Shown piece by piece: positions 34,389-42,983 of a DNA stretch of 64,000 bases; the first letter of the stretch is position 1; each line of letters begins with the position of its first letter. The translations under genes and the position numbers were made by a program. A model generated the notes under the pieces. It saw only the letters and a list, made by a program, of their open reading frames with translations, was not told the origin of the DNA and did not search any database. This stretch comes from Streptomyces coeruleorubidus (GTDB taxonomy: Bacteria > Actinomycetota > Actinomycetes > Streptomycetales > Streptomycetaceae). The stretch covers positions 8,407,001 to 8,471,000 of the forward strand of contig NZ_CP023694.1 of the NCBI RefSeq assembly GCF_008705135.1, in the 5' to 3' direction.

Positions 34389-37300
34389 GCAGCCTGCGCG
34401 TGCTGGGAGAGGGCGTCGCGTCGATCCCGGCCAGCGCTGCCTCGCAGTCCTGGAACGCCGTGAGGACGCCGTCGTCGTCGCCCAGCGCGTTCGCCGCGCG
34501 CATCCGTACACGCCAGGCCACCTCGCGGAGCGGGTCGATCGCGGTTGCACGTTCGCACAGGCGGACGGCGTCGCCGTACCGGTGCAGCCGCAGGGCGAGG
34601 TCGGCCGCCGACGAGAGCGCGTCGGCGGCCTGCCGGGACAGTGCCCGGCGCCGTTCCTCGACCCACTGCGAGGTGCGGTCCGGCAGGTAGTCGCCCTCGT
34701 AGCGGGCGAGCAGCACCTCGATCGCCGACAGCCTCGCCCGGCCGGTCAGCCGGTTGGCGTGAGCGAGGTCGGACTCCATCAGCAGCGACTGGCAGCCCTG
34801 CGCCACCTCGTCGGCGAGGGACAGCCTGTTCTGTTCGACGGTCAGGCGCAGCCGTGGCGGCAGGGCTAGATTGAGCTGGTGGACGGCCTGACGCAGGTAG
34901 GCGCGGGTGGACCGGTCGTCGCGTGCGAACAGCGCCTCCAGAACCCGCGGGCGATCGGCGGCGTGGCCGGGTCGGCTGCTCAGGTAGGAGAGCAGTTCCA
35001 GGCTCTTGCTGATGCGCAGGCGGGCCTCGGCGCCGTCGACGAGCAGGGCGTGGCGTCCGAACTCCGAGACCGTCACCGCCGGCATGCGCTCGGCGACCTG
35101 GATGTTCGCTCCCTGGGCCGCGAGCGCCCGGCCAACGGCGTGCCACGGGGTGTCCGTTTCGGCCTCGGCGTCGATGCGGCGCGAGGCGACGGCGGGGAAC
35201 TCGCCGAGGACCTGGAGCAATACGTGGTGGGAGCCTTGGCGGCCCGACACCTCAAGGGCCAGATCGGCGGCCCGGTCGGCCTCGTCCTCGTGACCGGCGC
35301 GCCACTCCGCCTCCGCCAGGAGCACTGCCGCGACGGGCAGTTCCAGAAACAGGCCGCCGGCTCTCAGGAGCGCGACGGCCTCGCGCAGGCAGTCGAGCGC
35401 GTCGGCATCCGCGCCGCCGCGCAGCAGCAGCCAGCCTCGCCACGCACGGGCCTTGGCGCTGAGCTGCACCGCCTGTTCGATGAGCGGGTCGTCGTCCAGT
35501 CCGTCGAGCAGCGCCATGGACACCGCGGGGTCGCGGCGGTCGAGGATCCTGAGCCTGACCAGCCCTTCCGTGAAACCGAGATACCAGGTGCGTGCCCCGG
35601 CGGCGAGGGCGAGCCTGCGGCCTTCCTCCAGAGCCGTGATCGCTTCGCCCGGGCGCCCGGCGTCCAGCAGGAGTTCCGGCAGGACCGCGTGCAGGCTCAG
35701 GGAGTTGGAGACCGAGTCGCGGGTCCGTTCGTACAGCTCCAGGGCCCGGCGGGTGTGGCCCTGCGCGCGGAGCGCCGCGATCTGCCACGGGGCGGCCAGG
35801 GAGGTACCCCAGTGCGACTCCAGGGAGATGTCGAGGTCGCTCAGGTGGCCGAACCAGTACTTCGCGAACAGCACGAACGCGTCGGACGGCCCGCCGGTCA
35901 GCTCCGGTGGAGTGTCGACGCGGTACGAGGGATACATGGTGCCCAGTGAGTAACGCACGGCGGCCACCTCCGCACCGGGGCCGGCCAGCCGCAGGATGTC
36001 CTCCACGTCCCCGGGGCGGCCGCACTGGGCGTAGCAGTAGATCATCAACGCTGCCGCCCGTTCCGATCTCCGGGCGACCTCGTCTCGGGTACCGGCATCC
36101 AGGAGCGCGTCGGCGATGGCCGTGCCCCCGCGGTAGTCGTCCCGGGCCCAGGCGAGCATGAGCCGTGCCGTGGTCAGTTCGTGGGGCTCGGGGCCGACCG
36201 GGCCGAACGCGTCCAGCCAGCGCTCGGCGACGGGGAGGTCGAGCCGCTCGATCACACGCAGGATGACCCGCGCCCCACAGTTGCGTGCCTCGGCGGCTTC
36301 CCCGGCCTGCAACAGGACCTCGGTGGCCTCCTCGTCGTGGCCTTCGCCGGCCAGCAACCGGCCGTGGGCGAGGCGGATCCGGCGCAGCTCCTCGTCGTCG
36401 CGCCGGCCGAGCTGTTCCAGCAGGAACTCCCGCAGCCGCGGGTGGAAGCGCATCGTGCGCCCGTCCCGGGACCAGACGACGGGCAGCCGGACCGAGCGCA
36501 GCGACTGCATCCGTCTCGCCGGCGCGGCGAGGCCCAGCGCCCGTGCCCGTCCGGCCGTCACCTCGTCGAGGACCGCGGCCGTGACGAGGAAGTCCCGGTC
36601 CGCGTCGGAGAGTTCCGCGAGGATCCGGGAGGACATGTAGCCGTGCAGCGGGTCGGCCTCGCCTCCGACGACCACGGTGTGCTCCTCGGAGCGCCAGGCC
36701 TCGAACAGCACACCGGTGACCCAGCCGCCCGTCGCCGACACCGCCTGTGCCGGGTCGGTCGTGGCGTTGTCGTTCAGCCGCAGGGCCTCGGCCGCCTCCT
36801 CGACGGTGAAGGCGAGGTCTTCCTCGCGCAGTGAGGCCACCGAGGTGGGGTCGAGCCGCCGGTGCACCGCCGGCGGGATGTCGCGCCGGCTGACCAGGAC
36901 CGTGCGCACCGTTCGCGGAAGGTAGTGCAGGAAGGAGCCGAGCGTCTCCCAGACTTCTCCCGACACCCCCAGGCGTTCCAGGTCGTCGAGCACCAGCACC
37001 AGCGTGTGTCCCCGCAGGGACTCGGCGAGGAGCCCGGCGGATTCCGCGTGCTGGATGCCCGCGCGCAGCGCACGGGTCGCCACCTGGTGCGCGGCGGGTG
37101 CGTGCCGTGCCAGGACCTCTTCGAGGTAGGCGAGCAGGCGTCCCGGACGGGCGTCGGTCGCGTCGGCCGACAGCCACGCCACCGGGTGGGGCAGGCGTGC
37201 TGTCGCCTGGCTGACGGCGGTGGTCTTGCCGGCGCCCGCGGTCGCCAGTACGAGCACCACCTGGCGTCGCTCGATCAGTGTGCCGAGGGCTGTCGCGATC

Positions 37301-37398
37301 CTGGGCCGTGGCACCAGGCGCTCGGGCACGTCCGGAACGGACATCTTGTGCTGGATCAGACCTACGGCGTGCGGCACCGTCTGCCGGGGATTGTCCAT
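34369..37398 (-). CDS. large NTPase-TPR regulator with C-terminal winged helix and BTAD (SARP-like) domains
   Basis: 1,009 residues, ATG at 37398 with a GAGGTG ribosome site. Residues ~40-330 form a MalT/STAND-type ATPase: Walker A ATAGAGKTT and Walker B LVLVLDDL. Residues ~330-760 are a helical TPR-like array. From ~765 (MPAVTVSEFGRHALLVDG) comes an OmpR-type winged helix, then a bacterial transcriptional activator domain (YEGDYLPDRTSQWVEERRR) running to the end. This order, ATPase first and SARP-like output last, is the reverse of classical AfsR. It is probably an ATP-dependent activator responding to an unknown ligand, possibly for the exporter/monooxygenase genes to its right or a PKS cluster. 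It lies 46 bp downstream of the siderophore-interacting protein gene on the same strand. Confidence 0.9.
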   Translation of the reverse strand: MDNPRQTVPHAVGLIQHKMSVPDVPERLVPRPRIATALGTLIERRQVVLVLATAGAGKTTAVSQATARLPHPVAWLSADATDARPGRLLAYLEEVLARHAPAAHQVATRALRAGIQHAESAGLLAESLRGHTLVLVLDDLERLGVSGEVWETLGSFLHYLPRTVRTVLVSRRDIPPAVHRRLDPTSVASLREEDLAFTVEEAAEALRLNDNATTDPAQAVSATGGWVTGVLFEAWRSEEHTVVVGGEADPLHGYMSSRILAELSDADRDFLVTAAVLDEVTAGRARALGLAAPARRMQSLRSVRLPVVWSRDGRTMRFHPRLREFLLEQLGRRDDEELRRIRLAHGRLLAGEGHDEEATEVLLQAGEAAEARNCGARVILRVIERLDLPVAERWLDAFGPVGPEPHELTTARLMLAWARDDYRGGTAIADALLDAGTRDEVARRSERAAALMIYCYAQCGRPGDVEDILRLAGPGAEVAAVRYSLGTMYPSYRVDTPPELTGGPSDAFVLFAKYWFGHLSDLDISLESHWGTSLAAPWQIAALRAQGHTRRALELYERTRDSVSNSLSLHAVLPELLLDAGRPGEAITALEEGRRLALAAGARTWYLGFTEGLVRLRILDRRDPAVSMALLDGLDDDPLIEQAVQLSAKARAWRGWLLLRGGADADALDCLREAVALLRAGGLFLELPVAAVLLAEAEWRAGHEDEADRAADLALEVSGRQGSHHVLLQVLGEFPAVASRRIDAEAETDTPWHAVGRALAAQGANIQVAERMPAVTVSEFGRHALLVDGAEARLRISKSLELLSYLSSRPGHAADRPRVLEALFARDDRSTRAYLRQAVHQLNLALPPRLRLTVEQNRLSLADEVAQGCQSLLMESDLAHANRLTGRARLSAIEVLLARYEGDYLPDRTSQWVEERRRALSRQAADALSSAADLALRLHRYGDAVRLCERATAIDPLREVAWRVRMRAANALGDDDGVLTAFQDCEAALAGIDATPSPSTRRLLKRLQR

Positions 37399-37444
37399 GG
37401 TCACCTCAACCAGGGGGAGCTTGCCCAGTACGTCGTGCCGGCGG

Positions 37445-38173
37445 TCACAGGCCCGCCTTCCCCGTCGCCCAGTACGGCTGCGTGTGGATGACGGACCGGT
37501 GCAGGTCATACCGGGTACGGACCACATTCCGCGCGCGTTGGACGGTCTGCCCGTGCCCGGCCAGGTAGGCCTGCGTGACCTGTTGTCCTGGCGGGGCGTC
37601 GCCCAGCCAGGACAACACAGCCTCCCCCGGCTGCTGGCTCTGCGCGACGACCTGTACACCGGGCAGCAGCTCCCGCACCACAGCCACGTCCTGCGCGGGC
37701 ACCTCGACCACACCGCACACCCGGGCCCGGTCACCCAGCCAGTGGATCATCGAGTACCACAGGCCCACGGTCGTGGCATCGCCGCACACGAGGGTGGTGC
37801 CCGGTTCGGCACGCGCACGGAAACCGCGCATGGCCTCCAGCCCCATCGCGGAGACCGGGTCGCCGGCCGTCAGACTGTCGAGCCACGCGTCACCGGGTGA
37901 AGTCGGGCCCGGGACAACGGCGCTGTGCCGGTGGAACAGGATGGACATGCGTCCGGTGACCGTGTCGACCGCGTCCGGCGTGTAGCGCCGGAACGCGGTC
38001 GGCGAGACCAGGAACGTGGTCACCTGGCACGGTGCCCATTCCCGCCCCTTCAGACGCTCGCCGGCGAGGTGGACCCGCCGGAACGACGGCGACAGATCTT
38101 CTGTCCCGGTCACCGTGCACGGCATTCCCCGGACCTCGATCATCCGGGCAAGGGGCGCGGGCAGGCTGGGCAT
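37445..38173 (-). CDS. siderophore-interacting protein (FAD-dependent ferric-siderophore reductase family)
   Basis: 242 residues, ATG at 38173 with CAGGAG upstream. Ferredoxin-reductase-like fold: an FAD-binding beta-barrel with the family motif RRYTPDAV, a hydrophobic/acidic segment (VSAMGLEAMRGF), then a C-terminal NAD(P)-binding lobe (LVCGDATTVGLWYSMIHWL). The C-terminal aromatic residues (TQPYWATGKAGL) match the conserved end of the family (YWxxG). Such cytosolic flavoproteins reduce ferric siderophores to release iron. No siderophore synthetase is intact nearby, only a salicylate-synthase-like fragment at 34030-34388. Confidence 0.9.
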   Translation of the reverse strand: MPSLPAPLARMIEVRGMPCTVTGTEDLSPSFRRVHLAGERLKGREWAPCQVTTFLVSPTAFRRYTPDAVDTVTGRMSILFHRHSAVVPGPTSPGDAWLDSLTAGDPVSAMGLEAMRGFRARAEPGTTLVCGDATTVGLWYSMIHWLGDRARVCGVVEVPAQDVAVVRELLPGVQVVAQSQQPGEAVLSWLGDAPPGQQVTQAYLAGHGQTVQRARNVVRTRYDLHRSVIHTQPYWATGKAGL

Positions 38174-38442
38174 CGACAACTCCTGACGAAGGGCGAGCGG
38201 CCGGCCGGTGCTGGTGAGTCGCTCGCGGGGAGGTGGTCCTGTGCCCATACGGTCAGGGCCGCCAGGGGGAAGAGAGGGAAGGCCCGGGTGCGGGCCGCGT
38301 CGGGCTGGGCCGGCTGTAGGGGTTCGGACCAGGGGTCCGGCTGAGGGTGCTGTGGGGTGGTCATGGTGTGTGTCCGCTCCGGTACGGCGGAGGCGTCGTG
38401 GGGCGATGCCTCCGCCGTACGTCGTCGTGGCAGTGTCGGGGG

Positions 38443-39975
38443 TCAGCCCATGTGGAGGGGCGCGGCGCCCTCGGCGTGCTGCTGCCTGCCCGAGTCGACG
38501 GCCAGGAACATGACCGCCAGGCCGCCCAGGAACATGGCGCCGGAGGCGACGAAGGCCATGGTGTAGCCGTGGGTCAGCGCCTCGCCCGCCTTCGCGACCA
38601 GAGGGAAGTCCTTGGTGGCCAGGCCCCTGAAGAAGGCGGAGGCCGCCTCGGGGAGCTGGTCGTTCGCCGCCGACGTGGAGATCGTCGACAGGACCGCCAG
38701 ACCGAGGGCGCCGCCGATCTGCTGGGCGGTGTTCAGCAGTGCCGAGGCCATGCCGGTGTCCTGGTGGTCGACGCCGCTGACCGCGCCGAGTGTCATCGGG
38801 ACGAAGCTCATGCCGAGCCCGAGCGCGGTGACGAACATCGCCGGCATCAGATGTCCGGCGTACGAGGAGCCGGGCTCCAGGGTGGCGAACCAGAACATGC
38901 CGCCCGCCGCGACCAGCAGCCCCGGTCCGGCGATCAGCCGGGGCGCCAGGTGGGTGATCAGCTTGGAGCTGATGCCCGCGGCGGCAGCCATGCCGACGCT
39001 GAACGGCAGAAACGCGAAGCCGGTCTTGACCGCGCTGAAGCCGAGGATCAGCTGCATGTAGAGCGTCAGGAAGTAGAACATGGCGAACATGCCCGACCCG
39101 ACGAACAGCATCGTCGCGTAACTGCCGGAGCGGTTGCGGTCCTTGAAGAGCCGCAGCGGCATCATCGGGTCCGCGGCGCGCGACTGGACGACCAGGAACA
39201 CGGTCAGCAGTACGGCGGCCGTCGCGAAGGAGGCCGCCGTCAGGCCGTCTGTCCAGCCGTGCTCGCCGCCCCGCGTGATGCCGTAGACGAGTGCGATCAG
39301 GCCGCCGGTGCCGGTGATGGCGCCCGGGACGTCCAGGCGGCCGGGGTGCCGCTCGGCTTCGACGAGGCTCCTGGTGCCGGCGAGGACGACCAGGCCTATG
39401 GGGATGTTGACGAAGAACACCCAGCGCCAGTCGAGCGCGTCGGTCAGTACGCCACCCAGCAGCAGACCGACCGTGGCGCCGACGCCGCCCATGGCCGCGT
39501 ACACGCCCATGGCCGTGTTGCGTGACCTGCCGACCGGGAAGGTGGTGGTGATCAGGGCCAGCGCGTTGGGCGCGGCGAGTGCGGCGCCGACGCCCTGGAG
39601 TATGCGGGCGCCGATCAACAGGCCCTCGTTCGGGGCGAGTCCGCCCAGCAGGGAGGCGAGTGTGAAGACGGCGATGCCCGCCTGGAACATGCGCCGCCGT
39701 CCGAAGAGGTCGCCGGCCTTGCCGCCGAGCAGCATCAGCCCGCCGAAGGCCAGCGCGTAGGAGTTGACGATCCACGCCAGGTTCGCGTCGGTGACACCCA
39801 GGTCGGTCTGGATCGCGGGCAGGGCGATGTTGGTGATCGTGGCGTCGAGGATCACCATCAGCTGGGCCGCGGCGATCACGAAGAGCGCCAGGCCGAGGTG
39901 CCGGCCGCCCGGGGAAGCCCCGGAGGCATCGGTACCCGGCTGCGCGGGGGCCGTGGTTGTGCTGTCGGCAGACAA
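38443..39975 (-). CDS. MFS drug exporter, DHA2/EmrB-QacA family (14 TMS)
   Basis: 510 residues from a TTG at 39975, which has GGAG 7 bases upstream; no ATG or GTG fits better. About 14 hydrophobic segments, starting at ~25. Motif A reads GGKAGDLFGRRRMF and motif C GATVGLLLGGVLTD, the proton-antiporter hallmarks. The first segment contains the DHA2-type ILDATITNIALP. It probably exports a hydrophobic or aromatic compound. The neighbouring FAD monooxygenase on the same strand suggests a resistance or detoxification pair. The upstream region has an inverted repeat (40084-40110). The 269 bp between it and the siderophore-interacting gene hold only a doubtful 74-codon frame. Confidence 0.92.
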   Translation of the reverse strand: MSADSTTTAPAQPGTDASGASPGGRHLGLALFVIAAAQLMVILDATITNIALPAIQTDLGVTDANLAWIVNSYALAFGGLMLLGGKAGDLFGRRRMFQAGIAVFTLASLLGGLAPNEGLLIGARILQGVGAALAAPNALALITTTFPVGRSRNTAMGVYAAMGGVGATVGLLLGGVLTDALDWRWVFFVNIPIGLVVLAGTRSLVEAERHPGRLDVPGAITGTGGLIALVYGITRGGEHGWTDGLTAASFATAAVLLTVFLVVQSRAADPMMPLRLFKDRNRSGSYATMLFVGSGMFAMFYFLTLYMQLILGFSAVKTGFAFLPFSVGMAAAAGISSKLITHLAPRLIAGPGLLVAAGGMFWFATLEPGSSYAGHLMPAMFVTALGLGMSFVPMTLGAVSGVDHQDTGMASALLNTAQQIGGALGLAVLSTISTSAANDQLPEAASAFFRGLATKDFPLVAKAGEALTHGYTMAFVASGAMFLGGLAVMFLAVDSGRQQHAEGAAPLHMG

Positions 39976-40083
39976 GGGAGAACTCCAAAGGTGGGGCGAG
40001 GGGCGTGGAAAGTCATTGACCCGGACAGGGAGAAGACGTGGAATGTCGAGTCCTGTGGCGATGCACGGTCGAGTCTCGGCACG

Positions 40084-40110
40084 GAAATCCGACCCTAACA
40101 CCCGGATTTC
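40084..40110. promoter_or_regulatory. operator-like inverted repeat upstream of the MFS exporter gene
   Basis: GAAATCCG (40084-40091) and CGGATTTC (40103-40110) are perfect inverted arms with an 11-bp spacer, about 110 bp before the TTG start. The same intergenic stretch has a palindrome ATTCCGGAAT (40245-40254), two GGAATCCG words, and a minus-strand TTGACA (40232-40237) that may be a -35 element. The region is AT-richer than its surroundings. TetR- or MarR-type control of the exporter would be usual. Confidence 0.45.
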
Positions 40111-40267
40111 AAGAGCAGCGGGCTCCTGGAATCCGTATTCGGTGTGATGATTTCAGGCTTGACCGGCCCGGTGTGTGTATGAGCACAGCGGCGAACGGAA
40201 GAAATCCCGTTGCACATAACGTCGGCCGAGTTGTCAAATTCAGAATTCCGGAATCCGGTCGGTCGGA

Positions 40268-41779
40268 TCAGGTGGGAGTGCCGAACCAGGTGGTCAGGGC
40301 GGTCTCCAAGTCGGACTTGGCCGGAGCCGTCCAGCAGACATAGCCGTCCGGGCGGATCAGGAGCGCGTCGGCACCCTCGCCGGTGAGCGGGATCTCCGGC
40401 AGCAGCACCGCTTCGACGCGGTCGGACCAGGGGCGAGCCGCGTCGACGAAGGCGGAGTCCACGGTCAGCAGGACGCCGCGGCCCGTGTGCAGCAGCTCGC
40501 CGGCCCAGACGTCGTCGGCCAGTTGGATGTCCGGCATCCGGGCGCCCAGCAGCTCATGGGACGACCCGGTGTCGGCGCCGTCCATCGGATACCGGATGCC
40601 GAGGCCGGAAATCCTGCCCGCGAGGTAGCGATTGACCTGGGGCAGCGCCAGGAGTTTGGTGAACAGCCCGCGCAGGGCGTCCACCCCGGGGTCCTCCTTC
40701 GCGAACATGAACAGCCCCTGCGCGCGGGTGTTCTCCAGCACTTCCGCGGCCACCGGATGGCGTTCGGCGTGGTAGCTGTCCAGGAGTCCTTCGGGTGCCC
40801 GGCCGAGTACCTCGGCGGCGAGCTTCCAGCCGAGGTTCATGGCGTCCTGGATACCGAGGTTCATCCCCTGGGCGCCCGCCAGCAAGTGGATGTGGGCGGC
40901 GTCCCCGGCGAGCAGCACCCGGCCGACCCGGTACCGCTCGACCTGGCGCGAGGCGTCGGTGAACCGGGTGGCCTGGCGCACTTCGGTGATCTCGGCCTCC
41001 TCCCCGTAGGACTTTCGCAGGGCGGTCTCCAGTTCCGCCTTCGACACCGGAGCCTCCCGGCTCTCCGGGCGGATGTCCGGGCCGATGGTGAACAGCTGAT
41101 AGTGGCCGGGCTCGTCCAGCGGGATCAGGGCGGTGACCTGCCCGGCGGGCGCGGTGTGGGCGAACAGCTTCGCCGTGGAGGTCCACCGGGTCGGCACCGC
41201 CGCCGAGGTCCGACCGAGCACCACGTCGGCCACGATGCCGAAAGCACGCGCGTCGGTGCCGGGGAAGGGGACCCCGAGCAGCTTGCGGACGGTACTCCGG
41301 CCGCCGTCGCAGGCGGCCAGATAGGCGGCCCGCAGCGTCCGTTCGTCGCCGTTCGGGACGCGCACGGTGGCCGTGACGCCCGTGCCGTCCTGCACCAGGC
41401 CCACCAGCTCGTGCCCGTAGCGGACACGCATCCCGTGGCTGAGGAGACGCTCTTCGAGCAGCTCCTCGACCCGCGCCTGCGGAATGCCGACCTGGTAGGG
41501 GCGCCGGGCCGACCAGCCGTCGTATCGCAGCGGCACGGGCAGCCTGGCGAAATGCCCCTCGGTGACGGTGGCGATGGCGCGCTGATGCGCGTCGTCGAGC
41601 AGGCCGCGCAGATCGAGCACCTCGGCGGTGCGGGGCTGAAGGTTGAGGGCCTTTGCCTGGACGCGGCGCTCGGGCAGTTTGTCCAGCACCACCACGTCGA
41701 CGCCCGCCAGCGCCAGCTCGGCGGCGAGCAGCAGCCCGGTCGGGCCGCTGCCGACCACCACGACATCGGTCTTCTCCAT
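40268..41779 (-). CDS. class A FAD-dependent aromatic monooxygenase (PgaE / rifampicin-monooxygenase-like)
   Basis: 503 residues, ATG at 41779 with AGGGAG 8 bases upstream. The Rossmann motif VVGSGPTGLLLAAELALAG binds FAD, ACDGGRSTVRKLLG is the DG motif for FAD/NADPH, and GDAAHIHLLAGAQGMNLGIQ is the second FAD signature. The C-terminal ~100 residues form the thioredoxin-like lid. These cytosolic enzymes use NADPH and O2 to hydroxylate phenolic rings, either in aromatic polyketide biosynthesis or in antibiotic inactivation. No aromatic polyketide genes are nearby and an efflux gene follows, so detoxification is the more likely role. Confidence 0.92.
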   Translation of the reverse strand: MEKTDVVVVGSGPTGLLLAAELALAGVDVVVLDKLPERRVQAKALNLQPRTAEVLDLRGLLDDAHQRAIATVTEGHFARLPVPLRYDGWSARRPYQVGIPQARVEELLEERLLSHGMRVRYGHELVGLVQDGTGVTATVRVPNGDERTLRAAYLAACDGGRSTVRKLLGVPFPGTDARAFGIVADVVLGRTSAAVPTRWTSTAKLFAHTAPAGQVTALIPLDEPGHYQLFTIGPDIRPESREAPVSKAELETALRKSYGEEAEITEVRQATRFTDASRQVERYRVGRVLLAGDAAHIHLLAGAQGMNLGIQDAMNLGWKLAAEVLGRAPEGLLDSYHAERHPVAAEVLENTRAQGLFMFAKEDPGVDALRGLFTKLLALPQVNRYLAGRISGLGIRYPMDGADTGSSHELLGARMPDIQLADDVWAGELLHTGRGVLLTVDSAFVDAARPWSDRVEAVLLPEIPLTGEGADALLIRPDGYVCWTAPAKSDLETALTTWFGTPT

Positions 41780-41937
41780 GTTTTCGTCTCCCTGACGCCA
41801 GTGATGCGCACGCTGAGTGCGTTCGGCACATCCGCCGAACACCGGAGATGTGCTTTCTCCGTCATCGGCAGATCGTGCCTGCGTGGCGTTAGCAAAGGAG
41901 AAACCGGAAGACCTGCCGGCCATTTCCCGGCCGGCCT

Positions 41938-42732
41938 TCAGCGGGAGTCGATTCCCCGTTCCCGGGCCGCCGCTCCGAAGTAGTCGCCCCCCTTGCGCTT
42001 GGGGTCGTCGGTGCCCCAGGCCTGTTCGCCGTCGGCGGCGGAGCGGTCCGTGCCGTCGGTGTTCTGCCGGAGGGGGGCTCTGACCAGCCGCGGTATGTGC
42101 TTCGAGCAGTGGATGTATGCCTCTTCGACCTCGATCTCCACCCACACATGGGGGCGGCGGCCGGGCACCGGGTCGACCGGCAGGTCCGGAATCCTCCGGC
42201 GCATCGTGTCGTCGGTGACCAGCCGTGCGCGGCCGTTGACATGGAGGCCGATGCGGTCCTGGGAGAAATCGATCATCAGCATGCCGATGTGCGGGTTCTC
42301 CCGGATGTTGCCGAGCGAGGCCATGACGCCGTTCCCGCGGTACTCCGGGTAGGCCAGAGTCGCGTCGTCCAGCACCCGGAGAAAACCCGGCGGGCCGGCC
42401 CGGAAGGTGCTGTCGCATTCGCCGTGGCTGTCCGAGGTCGCGAGGAAGAACATCTCCTGGCGGGCCACGAACTCCTGCATCCGCGCATTGAGCCGCCGCA
42501 GGACCTGATCGTCGTAGAACCGGTCGGCGCGCGCGACGGTGCCCAGCTCCCGCTGGACCTGGTGCTCGCCGTGGCTTCCGGGCCGGTCTGCCCGCTCATC
42601 GTGGTGCAACGGTCCTCCTGACAGCGAGGTCGGCAGGGCGGCAGCTCGTCGAGCCGTGGGATCGGGACTGGTGTCCGTGTCCGGGCCCTGCTTCTCGGTG
42701 TTCACCTCGGCGTACGTGACTGATTTGGTCAC
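41938..42732 (-). CDS. pyridoxamine 5'-phosphate oxidase-fold flavin-binding protein
   Basis: 264 residues. The split-barrel core begins near residue 70: MQEFVARQEMFFLATSDSHG, then GPPGFLRVLDDATLAYPEYR, GNGVMASLGNIRENPHIGML and RARLVTDD. This pattern is typical of PPOX-class FMN- or F420-binding proteins of ~200 residues. The N-terminal ~60 residues are polar and extra. The GTG start at 42732 has only a weak ribosome site, so an internal start is possible. The reaction is unknown; members reduce or oxidise small molecules, degrade heme, or only bind flavin. It lies 158 bp upstream of the flavin monooxygenase on the same strand, which may be functionally relevant. Confidence 0.82.
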   Translation of the reverse strand: MTKSVTYAEVNTEKQGPDTDTSPDPTARRAAALPTSLSGGPLHHDERADRPGSHGEHQVQRELGTVARADRFYDDQVLRRLNARMQEFVARQEMFFLATSDSHGECDSTFRAGPPGFLRVLDDATLAYPEYRGNGVMASLGNIRENPHIGMLMIDFSQDRIGLHVNGRARLVTDDTMRRRIPDLPVDPVPGRRPHVWVEIEVEEAYIHCSKHIPRLVRAPLRQNTDGTDRSAADGEQAWGTDDPKRKGGDYFGAAARERGIDSR

Positions 42733-42983
42733 CTGGCTGGCCGAAAATCGTCATCGGCCATGGACGAGACTAGAGCAGACGCCCGCACGGCACGCAGCGG
42801 GACGGCATCCCCGCCGAACGACCACCGCACGAGCCGGGCCAGGGCCACGGGGACGGACGGGGGGTGTCCCCACCCACGAGCGGTGGCTCGCCGGATGGGC
42901 GGCGGCCCGCGCGACGAGTGATCGTGTACGCACGGGTCTCCCGCTCGCCGGGTGACCACGTGACGGACCGTGAAGGGGGAACA

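Noticed and set aside
38140..38364. A 74-codon minus-strand frame between the siderophore-interacting and MFS genes.
   Set aside because: It has no family resemblance, a poorly spaced ribosome site, and overlaps the 5' end of the next gene. A small real peptide cannot be excluded, but nothing supports it.
40268..42732. The FAD monooxygenase and PPOX-like genes as tailoring genes of the trans-AT polyketide.
   Set aside because: They lie ~18 kb from the cluster on the opposite strand, beyond a terminator and several unrelated operons, beside an efflux gene. A detoxification role is simpler, though not proven.
42864..42983. A longer start for the M20 hydrolase, 40 codons upstream.
   Set aside because: It would bury the twin-arginine signal inside the protein, and the GTG at 42984 has a good ribosome site.
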